Below are positions 25,169 to 34,531 of a DNA stretch of 47,378 nucleotides, piece after piece. How positions within the stretch are numbered: the first letter of the stretch is position 1; every line of letters starts with the position of its first letter. The notes below the pieces were generated by a model, which was not told where the DNA came from, did no database searches, and worked only from the letters and a program-made list of their open reading frames with translations. The position numbers and the translations under genes are program-made. Source of the stretch: an uncultured Mycolicibacterium sp. (GTDB taxonomy: Bacteria; Actinomycetota; Actinomycetes; Mycobacteriales; Mycobacteriaceae); contig CAMFLL010000009.1 of NCBI GenBank assembly GCA_945957405.1, forward strand, positions 1 to 47,378, written 5' to 3'.

Positions 25169-26116
25169 ATGAGCGAGACACCCCGACTCACGCTCACCCA
25201 GCTGGCCACCCTGGTCGAGTTCGGTCGGCGGGGCACGCTCGCGCAGGCAGCTGATGCCCTTGGGTACACCCCAGGCGCTGTCTCACAACATATTTCAGCG
25301 CTGGAGCGTTCGGTGAACGCCAAGCTGGTCGAAAAGGTGGGCCGTCAACTCAAGCTCGCCGACGCCGGGCAGGTACTACTACGGCATGCGAGTGCGATCC
25401 TGGCCGCCGAACGTGAGGCGATCCGGGCCGTCGCGTCGTTGGACGACCAGGTGGCCGGCATCCTGACCGTGGGCACATGGGGCAGCACAGCGGCAACCCT
25501 GATGGCACCCGTGGTGCGAGGGATGGCCGAGCAGTATCCGCATGTGTCGGTGCGGTCGCGCGAAGTGGATCTCGACGATGCCGCGAGTTCGGTGCGACAC
25601 GGCACGGTCGATGTGGCGTTCGGACTCGATTACGTCGACGCACCGCTGCCGCGGCACCCGAATGTCTCGATGGCCGAACTGCTCGAGGAGGAGTTCGCCG
25701 TGGCCGTCGGTCCCGGTCTGATCGAACACGATTCGGACTGGGTGGAGACACACGAGCTGGAACAACTCGGCTGGATTCTGCCGCCACCGACCAGTCAGTA
25801 CGGCACCGCGATCCGCTCCGGACTGCGCAACCGTGGCGTCGAGCCACTCGTCCTGCACGAGGTGACCGACACGGCCGCCTCCCTGCAGTTGGCCGCCGCC
25901 GGCCTCGGGGCCACCGTCATGACGCCGCTGATGCGAAAACTGAACCCGCATCTGACGTTGCGGTCCTTGAGGATGCGTACGCCGATGACCCGGCGGGTGG
26001 TGCTGCTGACACTGAGCGACCATGAACAGCGCGCCGTCATCGCGTTCTCCGACATCGTGACCGGTATCGTCGCCGAACTGCTTGCGGCCGAGCAGTCGTC
26101 GCCACCGGATGCCTAA
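25169..26116 (+). CDS. LysR-family transcriptional regulator
   Basis: A 315-residue regulator. The N-terminal helix-turn-helix reads LAQAADALGYTPGAVSQHISALE, followed by a linker and the periplasmic-binding-like effector domain beginning near residue 90 (GILTVGTW). The start at 25169 fits TAAAGT at 25156-25161 as a -10 box for a leaderless transcript; a GTG three codons upstream is possible. Its stop overlaps the stop of the permease gene by four bases, tail to tail. It may regulate the permease and oxidoreductase next to it. Confidence 0.88.
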   Translation: MSETPRLTLTQLATLVEFGRRGTLAQAADALGYTPGAVSQHISALERSVNAKLVEKVGRQLKLADAGQVLLRHASAILAAEREAIRAVASLDDQVAGILTVGTWGSTAATLMAPVVRGMAEQYPHVSVRSREVDLDDAASSVRHGTVDVAFGLDYVDAPLPRHPNVSMAELLEEEFAVAVGPGLIEHDSDWVETHELEQLGWILPPPTSQYGTAIRSGLRNRGVEPLVLHEVTDTAASLQLAAAGLGATVMTPLMRKLNPHLTLRSLRMRTPMTRRVVLLTLSDHEQRAVIAFSDIVTGIVAELLAAEQSSPPDA

Positions 26117-27513
26117 CCAACCGCCTGTGTCGAGCGCTCGTCATCCAAACCCGGTGCACCGATCGTCTTTCCGCGCATTCGCAGCACCAGGTAGATACCC
26201 GCACCCACCGCGATCCAGCACACGCCGAGCGTCTTGGCGTGAATGTCGGAATTCCACAACGCGTAGCCCAGCACCGCCACACCGAGCACGGGAGAGATCA
26301 AGTGGCGAGCAGTGTTTCGCGTGGAGGAGTTCAAGCCCAGATGCACGAACACGCTCACGTGGAGCAGCATGTACGCCGTCAGGGCCCCGAACACGACGAG
26401 AGTGGTCAGCAGCGCCAGGTGGCTGGTGCCGACGAGGCCGATCACCATCGACAGTCCAGCAATCAGCAGGATCGCATGCGATGGCACTTTGCGTTTCGGG
26501 CTCACATGCGCCAGGAACGACGGCAGCTGACGGTCGCGGGCCATGCTGAAGACCAGCCGGCTGGTGGTCGACTGTGAGGCGATCGAGTTGGCGAAGATCG
26601 CGATGAGCGCCGAGGTCAACGTCACCAGGGTCTGGAACCACGGGGCGATGACCACCCCGGCAATGGTGTAGAAGGCGCTGTTGACCGCGGCGTCGTCGGT
26701 GAAGCCGCCGGTGGGCACGAACAGGGCCGCGAAGTACACCTGCGCCATGAAGAGCACCGTGACAGCGGCAAGGACGATCATGGTGGCCTTCGACACCGCC
26801 CGGCCGCCGCCTTTGGCCTCCTCGTTCAGCGTGCTGATGGCGTCGAAGCCGATGAAGTTCAGCGCCGCAACAGGAATGGCACCGAAGGCGATGGCCCACG
26901 TGAAGTTGTCCGCCTTGAACAATGCGGCGAGCTCGAAGTGGGCCCGGCCCTGGGCGATCGCGATGAGAGCGCCGGCGATGAACATTCCGATGACCACGAG
27001 CTGGATGATCAGGAAGATGAGATTGGCCCGGGCGGTCAACGTGACACCGCGCAGCACGATCGCCGTGGCCGCCACCACGAAGATGATCACCCACACGGCG
27101 GCCGGTACGGCAGGCAGTTCACCCTCCATGGCCACCGCAGCGAAGACCGCGAGGAGCGCGGGAAGCAGTAGATAGTCGAGCAGGATCGCCCAGCCGGCCA
27201 GAAAGCCCAGGCCGGCTCCGAGTCCCTGCCGCACGTAGGAGTAGACCGAACCCGCGATGGGATACCGCTTGGCCATCTCGGCGTAGCTGACCGCGCTGAA
27301 GAACATCGCGATGGCGGCGATGACGTACACGAGCACCGGCATGCCCGCCGAGAACTCGTACACGACGCCGAAGACGGCCATGGGCGCCATCGGGACCATG
27401 TAGATGAGGCCGAAGACCACCACATCGAGCACACTCATGGACCGCTTGAGCTCTTGCTTGTATCCGAGTGCTTGCAGTTGCTGATCGCTGTCCGCAGATG
27501 TCTGCTCGTGCAT
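26113..27513 (-). CDS. APC-family amino acid/polyamine permease
   Basis: A 466-residue transporter with about 12 membrane segments. The family signature YPIAGSVYSYVRQGLG occurs after segment 2, and NFIGFDAISTLNEEAKG in segment 6. It most resembles putrescine-importer-like APC members. It is divergent from an FAD amine oxidoreductase (27722) and convergent with a LysR gene. This suggests uptake of an amino acid or amine that the oxidoreductase then attacks. Substrate is not deducible. Confidence 0.9.
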   Translation of the reverse strand: MHEQTSADSDQQLQALGYKQELKRSMSVLDVVVFGLIYMVPMAPMAVFGVVYEFSAGMPVLVYVIAAIAMFFSAVSYAEMAKRYPIAGSVYSYVRQGLGAGLGFLAGWAILLDYLLLPALLAVFAAVAMEGELPAVPAAVWVIIFVVAATAIVLRGVTLTARANLIFLIIQLVVIGMFIAGALIAIAQGRAHFELAALFKADNFTWAIAFGAIPVAALNFIGFDAISTLNEEAKGGGRAVSKATMIVLAAVTVLFMAQVYFAALFVPTGGFTDDAAVNSAFYTIAGVVIAPWFQTLVTLTSALIAIFANSIASQSTTSRLVFSMARDRQLPSFLAHVSPKRKVPSHAILLIAGLSMVIGLVGTSHLALLTTLVVFGALTAYMLLHVSVFVHLGLNSSTRNTARHLISPVLGVAVLGYALWNSDIHAKTLGVCWIAVGAGIYLVLRMRGKTIGAPGLDDERSTQAVG

Positions 27514-27721
27514 GGCTTTTCCTCGCTGAGAAGGTGACGTGGCTTACACGCTAGAGCGGCGGTGGACACCCTGCCAGAGCAACGAACTGACGATTCGTGA
27601 TGCTGACAGCGTAGAAATTCTGCGGTATCGCCGGCTGTTGTCGATGCCCGCGATCCGATAGCGGTACTCAAGTATTCGATGCGTTATTCGTCGCTGGTTT
27701 CCGACTGTGATCCGGGGCACC

Positions 27722-28897
27722 ATGATTGCCATGACCAAGACAGTTCCCGAGCACGCCTCTGTCGTCATCGTCGGTGGTGGCGTCATCGGCACCAGCATCG
27801 CCTACCATCTCGCGGCCTCCGGCGTGCCCGACGTGGTGTTGATCGAGCGTGAGGAGCTGGCCAGCGGATCGACATGCAAGGCCGCCGGCGGCGTCCGGGC
27901 GACGTTCAGCCAGCCCGCCAACATCGCGATCGGGCTGCGCGGCCTGCAGGTCTATGCCCAGTTCGACGAACTGTACGGCCAGGACATCGATTTCAGCCGC
28001 GACGGCTACCTCTACCTGCTCTCCGACTCCGACAGCCTGGCAGCGTTCACCGAGCAGGTCGCCGTGCACAATCGGCACGGGGTACCCAGCACCATCATCG
28101 ATCCCGATGAGGCCAAACGTATTTCGCCGCTCATCCGCACCGACGACATGGTCGGGGCGTGCTGGTCACCACGCGACGGTAAAGCCACCCCGGAGGCCGT
28201 CGTCGCCGGGTACGCGGCAGCGGCCCGCCGCCACGGCGCACGCATGATCCGGCACTGTGAAGTCCTCGACGTCACCCGCAGGGGGACCTCCGTCACGGGC
28301 GTGGTCACCGACCTCGGCACCATCTCGACGACCACACTGGTCTGCGCGGCCGGCGCCTGGTCACGCCAGATCGGCGACATGCTCGACGTCGACATCCCCG
28401 TGACCCCGGTACGCCGGCAGATCGCCTTCACCGAGCCATTGGCCGACCTGCCTGCCACCTCACCGTCACTGACCATCGACTTCCCCTCGAGCTTCTACTT
28501 CCATCCCGAGGGAAGCGGCCTGCTGCTCGGCTGGTCGGACCCGAATGAACAGCCCGGTTTCAACTTGAAGTTCGAGCTCGAGGACTGGCTGATGGGTGTC
28601 GGTGAGATCGCGCAACGGTGTGCGCCGGCGGTGCTCGACTACGGCATCCGCACCGGATGGGCGGGCCTCTATGAGGTCACCCCGGACAACAACCAGATCA
28701 TCGACCGCCCCACCTGCATCGACGGGCTGCTCATCGCGACGGGCTACTCCGGCCACGGCTTTCTAATGGGTCCGGCCACCGGCGAGATCATCCGGGATCT
28801 GTACTACGGCAAGACACCCGATTACGACATCAGCGGATTCACCCTCGACCGCTTCGATCGGGCTGCGACCGCACGTTCCGAAGTGAATATCGTCTGA
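27722..28897 (+). CDS. FAD-dependent amine/amino-acid oxidoreductase (DAO family)
   Basis: A 391-residue flavoenzyme of the glycine/sarcosine oxidase-DadA family. The FAD fold VVIVGGGVIGTSIAYHLAASG is at the N-terminus, followed by STCKAAGGVRATFS and, near the C-terminus, TGYSGHGFLMGPATGE. It is separate from the sox operon and would act alone. The ATG at 27722 is chosen from the GGGG stretch upstream; 27731 is an alternative. The 208-base gap to the divergent permease contains TATTCG twice with a 12-base period (27673, 27685), possibly part of a LysR site. Proline, N-methyl amino acids or D-amino acids are possible substrates. Confidence 0.88.
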   Translation: MIAMTKTVPEHASVVIVGGGVIGTSIAYHLAASGVPDVVLIEREELASGSTCKAAGGVRATFSQPANIAIGLRGLQVYAQFDELYGQDIDFSRDGYLYLLSDSDSLAAFTEQVAVHNRHGVPSTIIDPDEAKRISPLIRTDDMVGACWSPRDGKATPEAVVAGYAAAARRHGARMIRHCEVLDVTRRGTSVTGVVTDLGTISTTTLVCAAGAWSRQIGDMLDVDIPVTPVRRQIAFTEPLADLPATSPSLTIDFPSSFYFHPEGSGLLLGWSDPNEQPGFNLKFELEDWLMGVGEIAQRCAPAVLDYGIRTGWAGLYEVTPDNNQIIDRPTCIDGLLIATGYSGHGFLMGPATGEIIRDLYYGKTPDYDISGFTLDRFDRAATARSEVNIV

Positions 28898-28904
28898 CCG
28901 ACAC

Positions 28905-28940
28905 CCTTACCGTTACCTTATCTTATCCTTATATTTCTTA
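28905..28940. repeat. AT-rich pyrimidine tract with TTAY repeats
   Basis: The stretch between the FAD oxidoreductase and SDR genes is pyrimidine-rich and repeats CTTACC/CTTATC units, unusual in this GC-rich DNA. A TAGACT -10-like box follows at 28939. It is probably part of the SDR promoter. Confidence 0.4.
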
Positions 28941-28984
28941 GACTTGGGGTAGCGTGGGCCGTCCAGCGACGGAGAGGACTCGCC

Positions 28985-29674
28985 ATGCAGCGCAGGAAAA
29001 CCACCCGGACCATCCTGGTGACGGGCGCATCGCGGGGGATCGGCGCCGAGACGGCTCGGCAGCTGGCCCGGCCCGACACCCACGTCGTCGTCAACTATCG
29101 CGCGCAGACCCAGCACGCGAACGCCGTCGCGTCAGCCATCCGTGCCGCGGGCGGACAGGCGTCGACGGTAGCGGCCGACATCAGCGACGATGCCGCTTCG
29201 GCCGCCATGATCGAGGACATCGGTCGCCGGTTCGGCACCTTGGACGCGTTGGTACTCAACGCCTCCGGGGGACTCGACCAGAGATCGGACGCCAACAGCG
29301 CCAGGCGCGCCAATCGCGCCGCCCAACGCAATCTGGTCAGGTTGGTCGTGCCGTTGATGCCGACCGGCGGCCGGATCGTGTTCGTGACCACCCACGCGGC
29401 CCACTTCTACCCCCACAAAGCGGTGCCGAAGGGGTACGCGACAACCGCGGCGAGCAAATGGGCCGGCGAGTCCGCGCTGCACGCCATGCGTTCTGACTTG
29501 CACCGCAGCGGAATCGACTTCACCGTCGTGTCCGGCGACATCGTCGGTGATCACGAGCCGGCAGACGGCCTTGGCGAGTTCGCGGCAACGATCGCAAACA
29601 CGGTGATGACGCCTACCCCGTCCCGGATCGTGTACTTCCGTGGGGCCGATCACGTCGACCGCATCTCCGCATAA
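28985..29674 (+). CDS. Short-chain dehydrogenase/reductase
   Basis: A 229-residue SDR with the cofactor motif VTGASRGIGAETA, VVVNYRAQ and a modified LNASGG. The active-site region reads VTTHAAHFYPH then KGYATTAASKWAGE. The Tyr and Lys are seven residues apart rather than the standard four, so the catalytic assignment is uncertain. GAGAGGA precedes the ATG. A TetR gene lies 93 bases downstream on the same strand. Substrate unknown. Confidence 0.85.
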   Translation: MQRRKTTRTILVTGASRGIGAETARQLARPDTHVVVNYRAQTQHANAVASAIRAAGGQASTVAADISDDAASAAMIEDIGRRFGTLDALVLNASGGLDQRSDANSARRANRAAQRNLVRLVVPLMPTGGRIVFVTTHAAHFYPHKAVPKGYATTAASKWAGESALHAMRSDLHRSGIDFTVVSGDIVGDHEPADGLGEFAATIANTVMTPTPSRIVYFRGADHVDRISA

Positions 29675-29767
29675 TCCTTTCGTCTGCAAGGTTTCAAAGC
29701 GGTCACGATGGTGACGTTCGGCCCGTAGCCCCCGGTGTCTCGTCCGGCATGGGTGACAATCGAGGGT

Positions 29768-30352
29768 ATGAAAGCCAGCGAACAGCTCGGCCTTCGCGAA
29801 CGTAAGAAGATCCGGACCCGCGAGACCATCCGTCGTGAGGCATTTCGACTCTTCGAGCAGAACGGGTACGTCAACACAACCGTCGAGCAGATCGCCGAAG
29901 CCGCAGATGTGTCCCCACGGACCTTCTTCCGCTATTTCTCGTCCAAGGAGTATGTGCTGCTCTCCGACGACCTGATCGAACCCATCGTCGAGGCGTTCAT
30001 CAAGGCGCCCGCGGAGTTGTCCCCGGTCGCCGCGTATCGCCATGGCGTCGAAACGACCTTCGGCGCCATGACCGAGGCCCAGTTGGAGAACGCGCTCGAG
30101 GGCCAGCGGCTGATGTACGCCATCCCGGAGGCGCGCGGACTGTTGTACTCCGAGTACATCCGGCTGATTGCCCTGATCACCGACGGCCTGGAGCAACGGT
30201 TCAGCCGCGCGGTCGACGAGTTCGAGCGGCGGATGCTGGCCGGCGCCATCGTCGGCGTCCTGATCGCCTGCTCCGATGGGACGCCGATGCCCGATGACCC
30301 GATCGCGCGGGGGCTGACGCTGCTCGATACCGGACTGCCCGACGGTACTTAG
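29768..30352 (+). CDS. TetR-family transcriptional regulator
   Basis: A 194-residue regulator. The helix-turn-helix reads GYVNTTVEQIAEAADVSPRTFFRYFSSKE, preceded by the basic RERKKIRTRETIRREA. The C-terminal ligand domain has no recognised signature. The ATG at 29768 is preferred; GACAAT (29755-29760) may be a -10 box. It may control the SDR upstream. Its stop overlaps that of mgtE by four bases, tail to tail. Confidence 0.88.
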   Translation: MKASEQLGLRERKKIRTRETIRREAFRLFEQNGYVNTTVEQIAEAADVSPRTFFRYFSSKEYVLLSDDLIEPIVEAFIKAPAELSPVAAYRHGVETTFGAMTEAQLENALEGQRLMYAIPEARGLLYSEYIRLIALITDGLEQRFSRAVDEFERRMLAGAIVGVLIACSDGTPMPDDPIARGLTLLDTGLPDGT

Positions 30353-31725
30353 AGCCCTTGTAGCTGGGACAGCGTCGCGTGGGCGATCATGAAGTAGATG
30401 ATCAGGCCGGTGCCGTCGACGATCGTCGCGATCAAGGGCGCCGACACGACGGCCGGGTCGACCCGGCACTTCTTGAGCACCGGCGGCAGGATCGACGCCA
30501 CGAACGACGACCACAGCACGATCGCAGCGACCGTCAGCGACACCGTGAGCGTCACCTCCGGGCCCACCCCCAGCGTCCACGCCCGGATCACCGCGGCCAA
30601 CGCCATGGTGAGCGCGATCATCATGCCCGTCGAGAGTTCCTTGACCAGCACCGCCGGGATGTCACTCAGGCGCACCTGCCCGGTCGCCATCGCCCGCACC
30701 AACGTGGTGGTGATCTGTGTACCGGTGTTGCCACCCGTGCCGATCAGCAGCGGGATGAAGAACGCGAGGGCGACGACGGCCTCCATCTCTTCTTCGAAGT
30801 GGCGCAACACTGTTCCCGTGTAAGCCTCGGCAACAAACAGCACCAGTAGCCAGACGATGCGTTTACGCCACAGCAGCCACGGCGACGCGCGTAGGTAGGG
30901 CACCTCCAATGGTGTCGAACCACCTTGCCGCTCAGCATCTTCGGTGGCTTCCTCCTCGGCGATGTCGACAGCGTGGTTCTCAGTGATGATGCCGAGCAAC
31001 CGCCTGTCGCCGTCCACCACGGGCACGGCCACCAGGTTGTGGTCGATCAGGGCCTGCGCGGCGTCCTCGGCATCGGTCTGCGGCGAGACGGACAACAGGT
31101 CGTCGTTCATCACGGCCGACACCAGAGCGGCCGCGTCGCCGAGGACAAGATCCCGGAAGGCGACCACGCCGAGCAGGTGCGCATCGTCATCGGTGACGTA
31201 AATGTAAGCGCCCGTTCGTGAATCGCTGCGAATGGTGGCAGCATCGGCACGTAACGCGTCGACTGCCGCGGCGACCGTCATATCGGGCCGCACCGTCAGC
31301 GCCTCGGGCACCATGTGTGCAGCAGCACAGTCCTCGGGCCAGTCCAGGAGCCCACGCAGCAGCACCGCGCGCTCCTGCGGCAGGGCCGAGAGCACCTCCT
31401 CCTGAGCGGATCCCTTGATATCGCGGAGCACGTCGGCGGCTTGGTCGAGGTCCAGCGCATCGAGGACGCGCGCGCCGTCCGCCGGCGTCATCGCCCGCAC
31501 CGCGCGGGCCGCCAACTCGTCGTCGATCGACTCAAACAGTTCGACGGCGGACTTCACGTCCAATACCGTGCCCAGACGGCGCAACTCGGCCTTGCTGAGC
31601 TTGGCCAGTTGGCGGGTGCGTTCGGCGGGTACCGCCACAGACTTGAGCCACCCGTTCACCGCGTCGGGCGACCCGCGACCGACGACGTCGTCCAGCTCCG
31701 TCACCGTTGGCGCCGCAGTATCCAT
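30349..31725 (-). CDS. mgtE: MgtE-type magnesium transporter
   Basis: A 458-residue channel. The N-terminal superhelical domain (about residues 1-130) includes LDLDQAADVLRDI and is followed by paired CBS domains (about 135-260, with YIYVTDDDAHLLGVVAFRDL). The C-terminal membrane domain (about 285-455) carries PLLIGTGGNTGTQ in the pore region. Such proteins conduct Mg2+ and close when cytosolic Mg2+ occupies the N and CBS domains. ATG at 31725 is preceded by GGAAGGG; a TTG two codons upstream is less likely. No M-box riboswitch is visible in the 147-base gap upstream. Confidence 0.93.
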   Translation of the reverse strand: MDTAAPTVTELDDVVGRGSPDAVNGWLKSVAVPAERTRQLAKLSKAELRRLGTVLDVKSAVELFESIDDELAARAVRAMTPADGARVLDALDLDQAADVLRDIKGSAQEEVLSALPQERAVLLRGLLDWPEDCAAAHMVPEALTVRPDMTVAAAVDALRADAATIRSDSRTGAYIYVTDDDAHLLGVVAFRDLVLGDAAALVSAVMNDDLLSVSPQTDAEDAAQALIDHNLVAVPVVDGDRRLLGIITENHAVDIAEEEATEDAERQGGSTPLEVPYLRASPWLLWRKRIVWLLVLFVAEAYTGTVLRHFEEEMEAVVALAFFIPLLIGTGGNTGTQITTTLVRAMATGQVRLSDIPAVLVKELSTGMMIALTMALAAVIRAWTLGVGPEVTLTVSLTVAAIVLWSSFVASILPPVLKKCRVDPAVVSAPLIATIVDGTGLIIYFMIAHATLSQLQGL

Positions 31726-31872
31726 CGACAACCCTTCCGACCCGACCCACCAGCGCAGAGGTGCCGGCAGCGCGGTCAGCTTAACGGCGGCACACCGGAT
31801 GCCCGTGACGTCGCGTTGAATTCACCCGCGGTTAGCTCCCCGGTCACCGAACGCGACTGGGAGCATTGCGGT

Positions 31873-32661
31873 GTGACCACCGACAAAACACTTTTCATCA
31901 CCGGAGCGGCGGCCGGCATCGGCCGGGCGACCGCGCATTGCTTCGCCGCCCACGGTTATACCGTCGGCGCCTACGACATCGACGAGGCAGGCCTGGCCAC
32001 GCTGTCCGACATGTGGGGACCGAGGGTCATCACCGGTCGTCTCGACGTCACCGACGCCGACGAGATGGCCAGCCGGGTGGACGAATTCGTCGCCGCCGTG
32101 GGCGGCCGGCTCGACGTGATGGTGAACAATGCCGGCATCCTGGTCGCCGGGGAATTCGCCGCGATCGCTCCCACGGCGCACCACAAGGAGATCGACGTCA
32201 ACTGCCGTGGCGTGGTCAACGGATCGCACGCCGCGTTCCCGCACCTGAAGAACACCCCCGGATCAGTGATGGTGAACCTGGCGTCGGCCTCCGCGATCTA
32301 CGGTCAGCCCGAACTGGCGGTGTACAGCGCCACCAAATTCTTCGTGCGCGGTATCACCGAGGCATTGGACCTCGAATGGAGTGAGCACGGTATCCGCGTG
32401 ATCTCGATGTGGCCGCTTTTCGTGCGAACCGCGATGACCGACGACATCAGCACCGGCACCACATCGTCGCTCGGTATCAACCTGACCGCCGACGATGTCG
32501 CCACCGCAATACTGGCCGCCGTCGACGCGCCGCCGGTCCGCCGCGCCATCCACCAGGTGCACTTCCCCGTCGGCCGCGACACCAAGGCATTCGCCCTGGG
32601 TTCTCGGTTTTCTCCGGCGTGGCTGACCCGCCTGCTGACCAAGCACCTTGCCCGCATGTGA
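31873..32661 (+). CDS. Short-chain dehydrogenase/reductase (classical)
   Basis: A 262-residue classical SDR. It has the cofactor loop ITGAAAGIGRATA, VNNAGILVAGEF, the catalytic Ser in LASASAIYG and YSATK as the YxxxK motif. These are complete, so it should be an active NAD(P)-dependent oxidoreductase. The GTG at 31873 follows GGGAG; the in-frame region upstream is antisense to mgtE. It is divergent from mgtE and apparently monocistronic. Substrate unknown. Confidence 0.88.
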   Translation: MTTDKTLFITGAAAGIGRATAHCFAAHGYTVGAYDIDEAGLATLSDMWGPRVITGRLDVTDADEMASRVDEFVAAVGGRLDVMVNNAGILVAGEFAAIAPTAHHKEIDVNCRGVVNGSHAAFPHLKNTPGSVMVNLASASAIYGQPELAVYSATKFFVRGITEALDLEWSEHGIRVISMWPLFVRTAMTDDISTGTTSSLGINLTADDVATAILAAVDAPPVRRAIHQVHFPVGRDTKAFALGSRFSPAWLTRLLTKHLARM

Positions 32662-32738
32662 CCGAGGTGTTCGTTGCTCAGGCAAGGTTGGCCGGGATTT
32701 CACCGACTTGTCCGCGAGTTAGCCGATACGCTCGCGCC

Positions 32739-33731
32739 GTGCGGACACAATTCAACAGGCGCGGGTTCCTCGGAATGGCCTGCGCTGCAGGGTTGATGGC
32801 GACAACAGCGTGTTCCGGCCAGAAGTCTGCAGGCGGCAGCGGCGGCGCGGTCACCGTCGAGCATGTCTTCGGCGAGACCACCATCCCGGCTCCCCCGAAA
32901 CGTGTTGTGAGCGCGGGCTTCACCGGCCAGGACGACCTGCTGGCGGTCGGCGTCATCCCCATCGCCACCACCTACTGGTTCGGTGACCAGCCGTTTGCCG
33001 TCTGGCCGTGGGCACTGCCTGCGCTGGGCAACGCTCAACCGACGGTGCTGTATCTCGACAACGGGATCCAGGTGGATCAGATCGCCGCGCTGAAGCCCGA
33101 TCTCATCGTTGCGACCAACGCCGGCGTCGACGAGGAGACGTACAAGAAGCTGTCCGCGATCGCACCGACGCTGCCGCAGACGGGTTTCGCCCCGTTCTTC
33201 GAGCCATGGAAGGACCAGGCCACCGCCATCGGGCAGGCCACCTTCCAGGCCGACAAGATGAGTTCGCTGATCACTGCCGTCGAGGACAAGTTCGCCGCCG
33301 CAGGCAAGAACAACCCCCAGTTCAAAGACAAGAAGGTACTGGTGCTGCAGGGCAACACATACTGGGAGAACAGCGTCATCGCCGACCGGCCCGGCTGGAA
33401 GACCGACTATCTGACGCAGATGGGTTTCGCCTACAGCGGCGACGCGCTCGAACCGTTTACCCGCGAATCCGACGACCGGGCCTACATACCGCTGGACAAG
33501 ATCGGGCCGGTGCTGGACACGGCCGACGTCCTGATCTGGACCACCGAAAGCGACGACGAGAAGGCCCGACTGCTCGCCGATCCGAACATCGCCGCGCTGC
33601 GCGCCACCCGAACCAACCGCAACGTGTTCACCACCAAGGATCTGGCCGGGGCGATCGCTTTCGCGTCCGTCCTGTCCTACCCGGTGGTGGCCGACCAATT
33701 GCCACCGCTGCTGGTGCAGGCGCTCGCCTGA
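32739..33731 (+). CDS. Iron-siderophore ABC transporter substrate-binding lipoprotein
   Basis: A 330-residue exported protein. The N-terminus has twin arginines (NRRGFLG), a hydrophobic stretch and a lipobox ending in TTAC with Cys25, so it is a Tat-type lipoprotein. The mature part is a class III (FecB/FepB) binding protein, with ALKPDLIVA typical of the hinge region. It resembles mycobacterial Rv0265c (FecB2) in type and position. No permease or ATPase gene is adjacent. The GTG at 32739 lies seven bases after TACGCT (32727-32732), fitting a leaderless mRNA. I could not find a convincing IdeR box. Confidence 0.9.
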   Translation: MRTQFNRRGFLGMACAAGLMATTACSGQKSAGGSGGAVTVEHVFGETTIPAPPKRVVSAGFTGQDDLLAVGVIPIATTYWFGDQPFAVWPWALPALGNAQPTVLYLDNGIQVDQIAALKPDLIVATNAGVDEETYKKLSAIAPTLPQTGFAPFFEPWKDQATAIGQATFQADKMSSLITAVEDKFAAAGKNNPQFKDKKVLVLQGNTYWENSVIADRPGWKTDYLTQMGFAYSGDALEPFTRESDDRAYIPLDKIGPVLDTADVLIWTTESDDEKARLLADPNIAALRATRTNRNVFTTKDLAGAIAFASVLSYPVVADQLPPLLVQALA

Positions 33732-33756
33732 GACCCCCTTCTGCTTGGATGTCCGG

Positions 33757-34443
33757 GTGAGCAACCAGACCGTCGACCACCGCAACATCGGCTTCGCCCA
33801 GGTCGGCTCGCGATATTATCCGGTGCTCATCGCGGTGTTCACCGCGCTGGTGATCATCTCCAACGTCACCGCCACCAAAGGCGTCGCATTCGGACCCATC
33901 ATCACCGACGGCGGTTTCATCGTGTTCCCGCTGACCTACGTCATCGGCGACGTGCTGAGTGAGGTGTACGGGTTCAAGGCCGCCCGGCGCGCGGTGTTCC
34001 TCGGCTTCGCAATGAACATCCTGGCCGCGTTCGCGTTCTGGGTGACGCTGTATCTACCTGCCGCCGACTTCTACGAGAATCAGGCCGCACTGGAAAACGT
34101 GGTGCACGCCTACACGCAGTTGATCATCGCCGGCCTGGCCGGGTTCATCGTCGGCCAGACCCTCAACGCGTGGACCGTCGTCAAGATCAAGGAGCGCACC
34201 AAGGAGAAGCACCTGTGGGCGCGACTGGTCGGCTCGACATTCGTCGGCCAACTCGGCGACACCCTGGTGTTCTGTGCCATTGCGGCGAATGCCATCGGTA
34301 TCACCACGTTTCGCGACTTCGCCGTCTACACCGCGCTGGGCTGGGTGTACAAAACCGCGGTCGAAGTGGTGCTGCTGCCCATCACCTACCGGGTGATCGC
34401 GTTCATCAAACACCGCGAACCGACGTACGAACCGATGGTTTGA
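33757..34443 (+). CDS. VUT-family queuosine precursor transporter (YhhQ type)
   Basis: A 228-residue membrane protein with about six hydrophobic segments. Family features are IISNVTATKGV, the motif PLTYVIGDVLSEVYGFKAARRAVFLGF and QLGDTLVFCAIA. These proteins import preQ0/preQ1 for queuosine tRNA modification. The GTG at 33757 is preferred; TTGGAT ends seven bases before it, a weak leaderless signal. It has no functional tie to its neighbours. Confidence 0.9.
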   Translation: MSNQTVDHRNIGFAQVGSRYYPVLIAVFTALVIISNVTATKGVAFGPIITDGGFIVFPLTYVIGDVLSEVYGFKAARRAVFLGFAMNILAAFAFWVTLYLPAADFYENQAALENVVHAYTQLIIAGLAGFIVGQTLNAWTVVKIKERTKEKHLWARLVGSTFVGQLGDTLVFCAIAANAIGITTFRDFAVYTALGWVYKTAVEVVLLPITYRVIAFIKHREPTYEPMV

Positions 34444-34531
34444 ATCCAAAGGTCTGAGCCGTTGCTAAGGCTCCTCTGGCGTGCTGATAAAGGTTCGGGC
34501 CGTGGTAGCTACTCGACGGTAACGTCGTGTC

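Noticed and set aside
31726..31872. M-box magnesium riboswitch upstream of mgtE
   Set aside because: The gap is only 147 bases and shows no conserved M-box core. The mgtE start has a close ribosome site.
32680..32738. IdeR (iron) box before the siderophore-binding lipoprotein gene
   Set aside because: AAGGTTGGCC is vaguely similar, but the 19-base TTAGGTTAG-type palindrome is not present.
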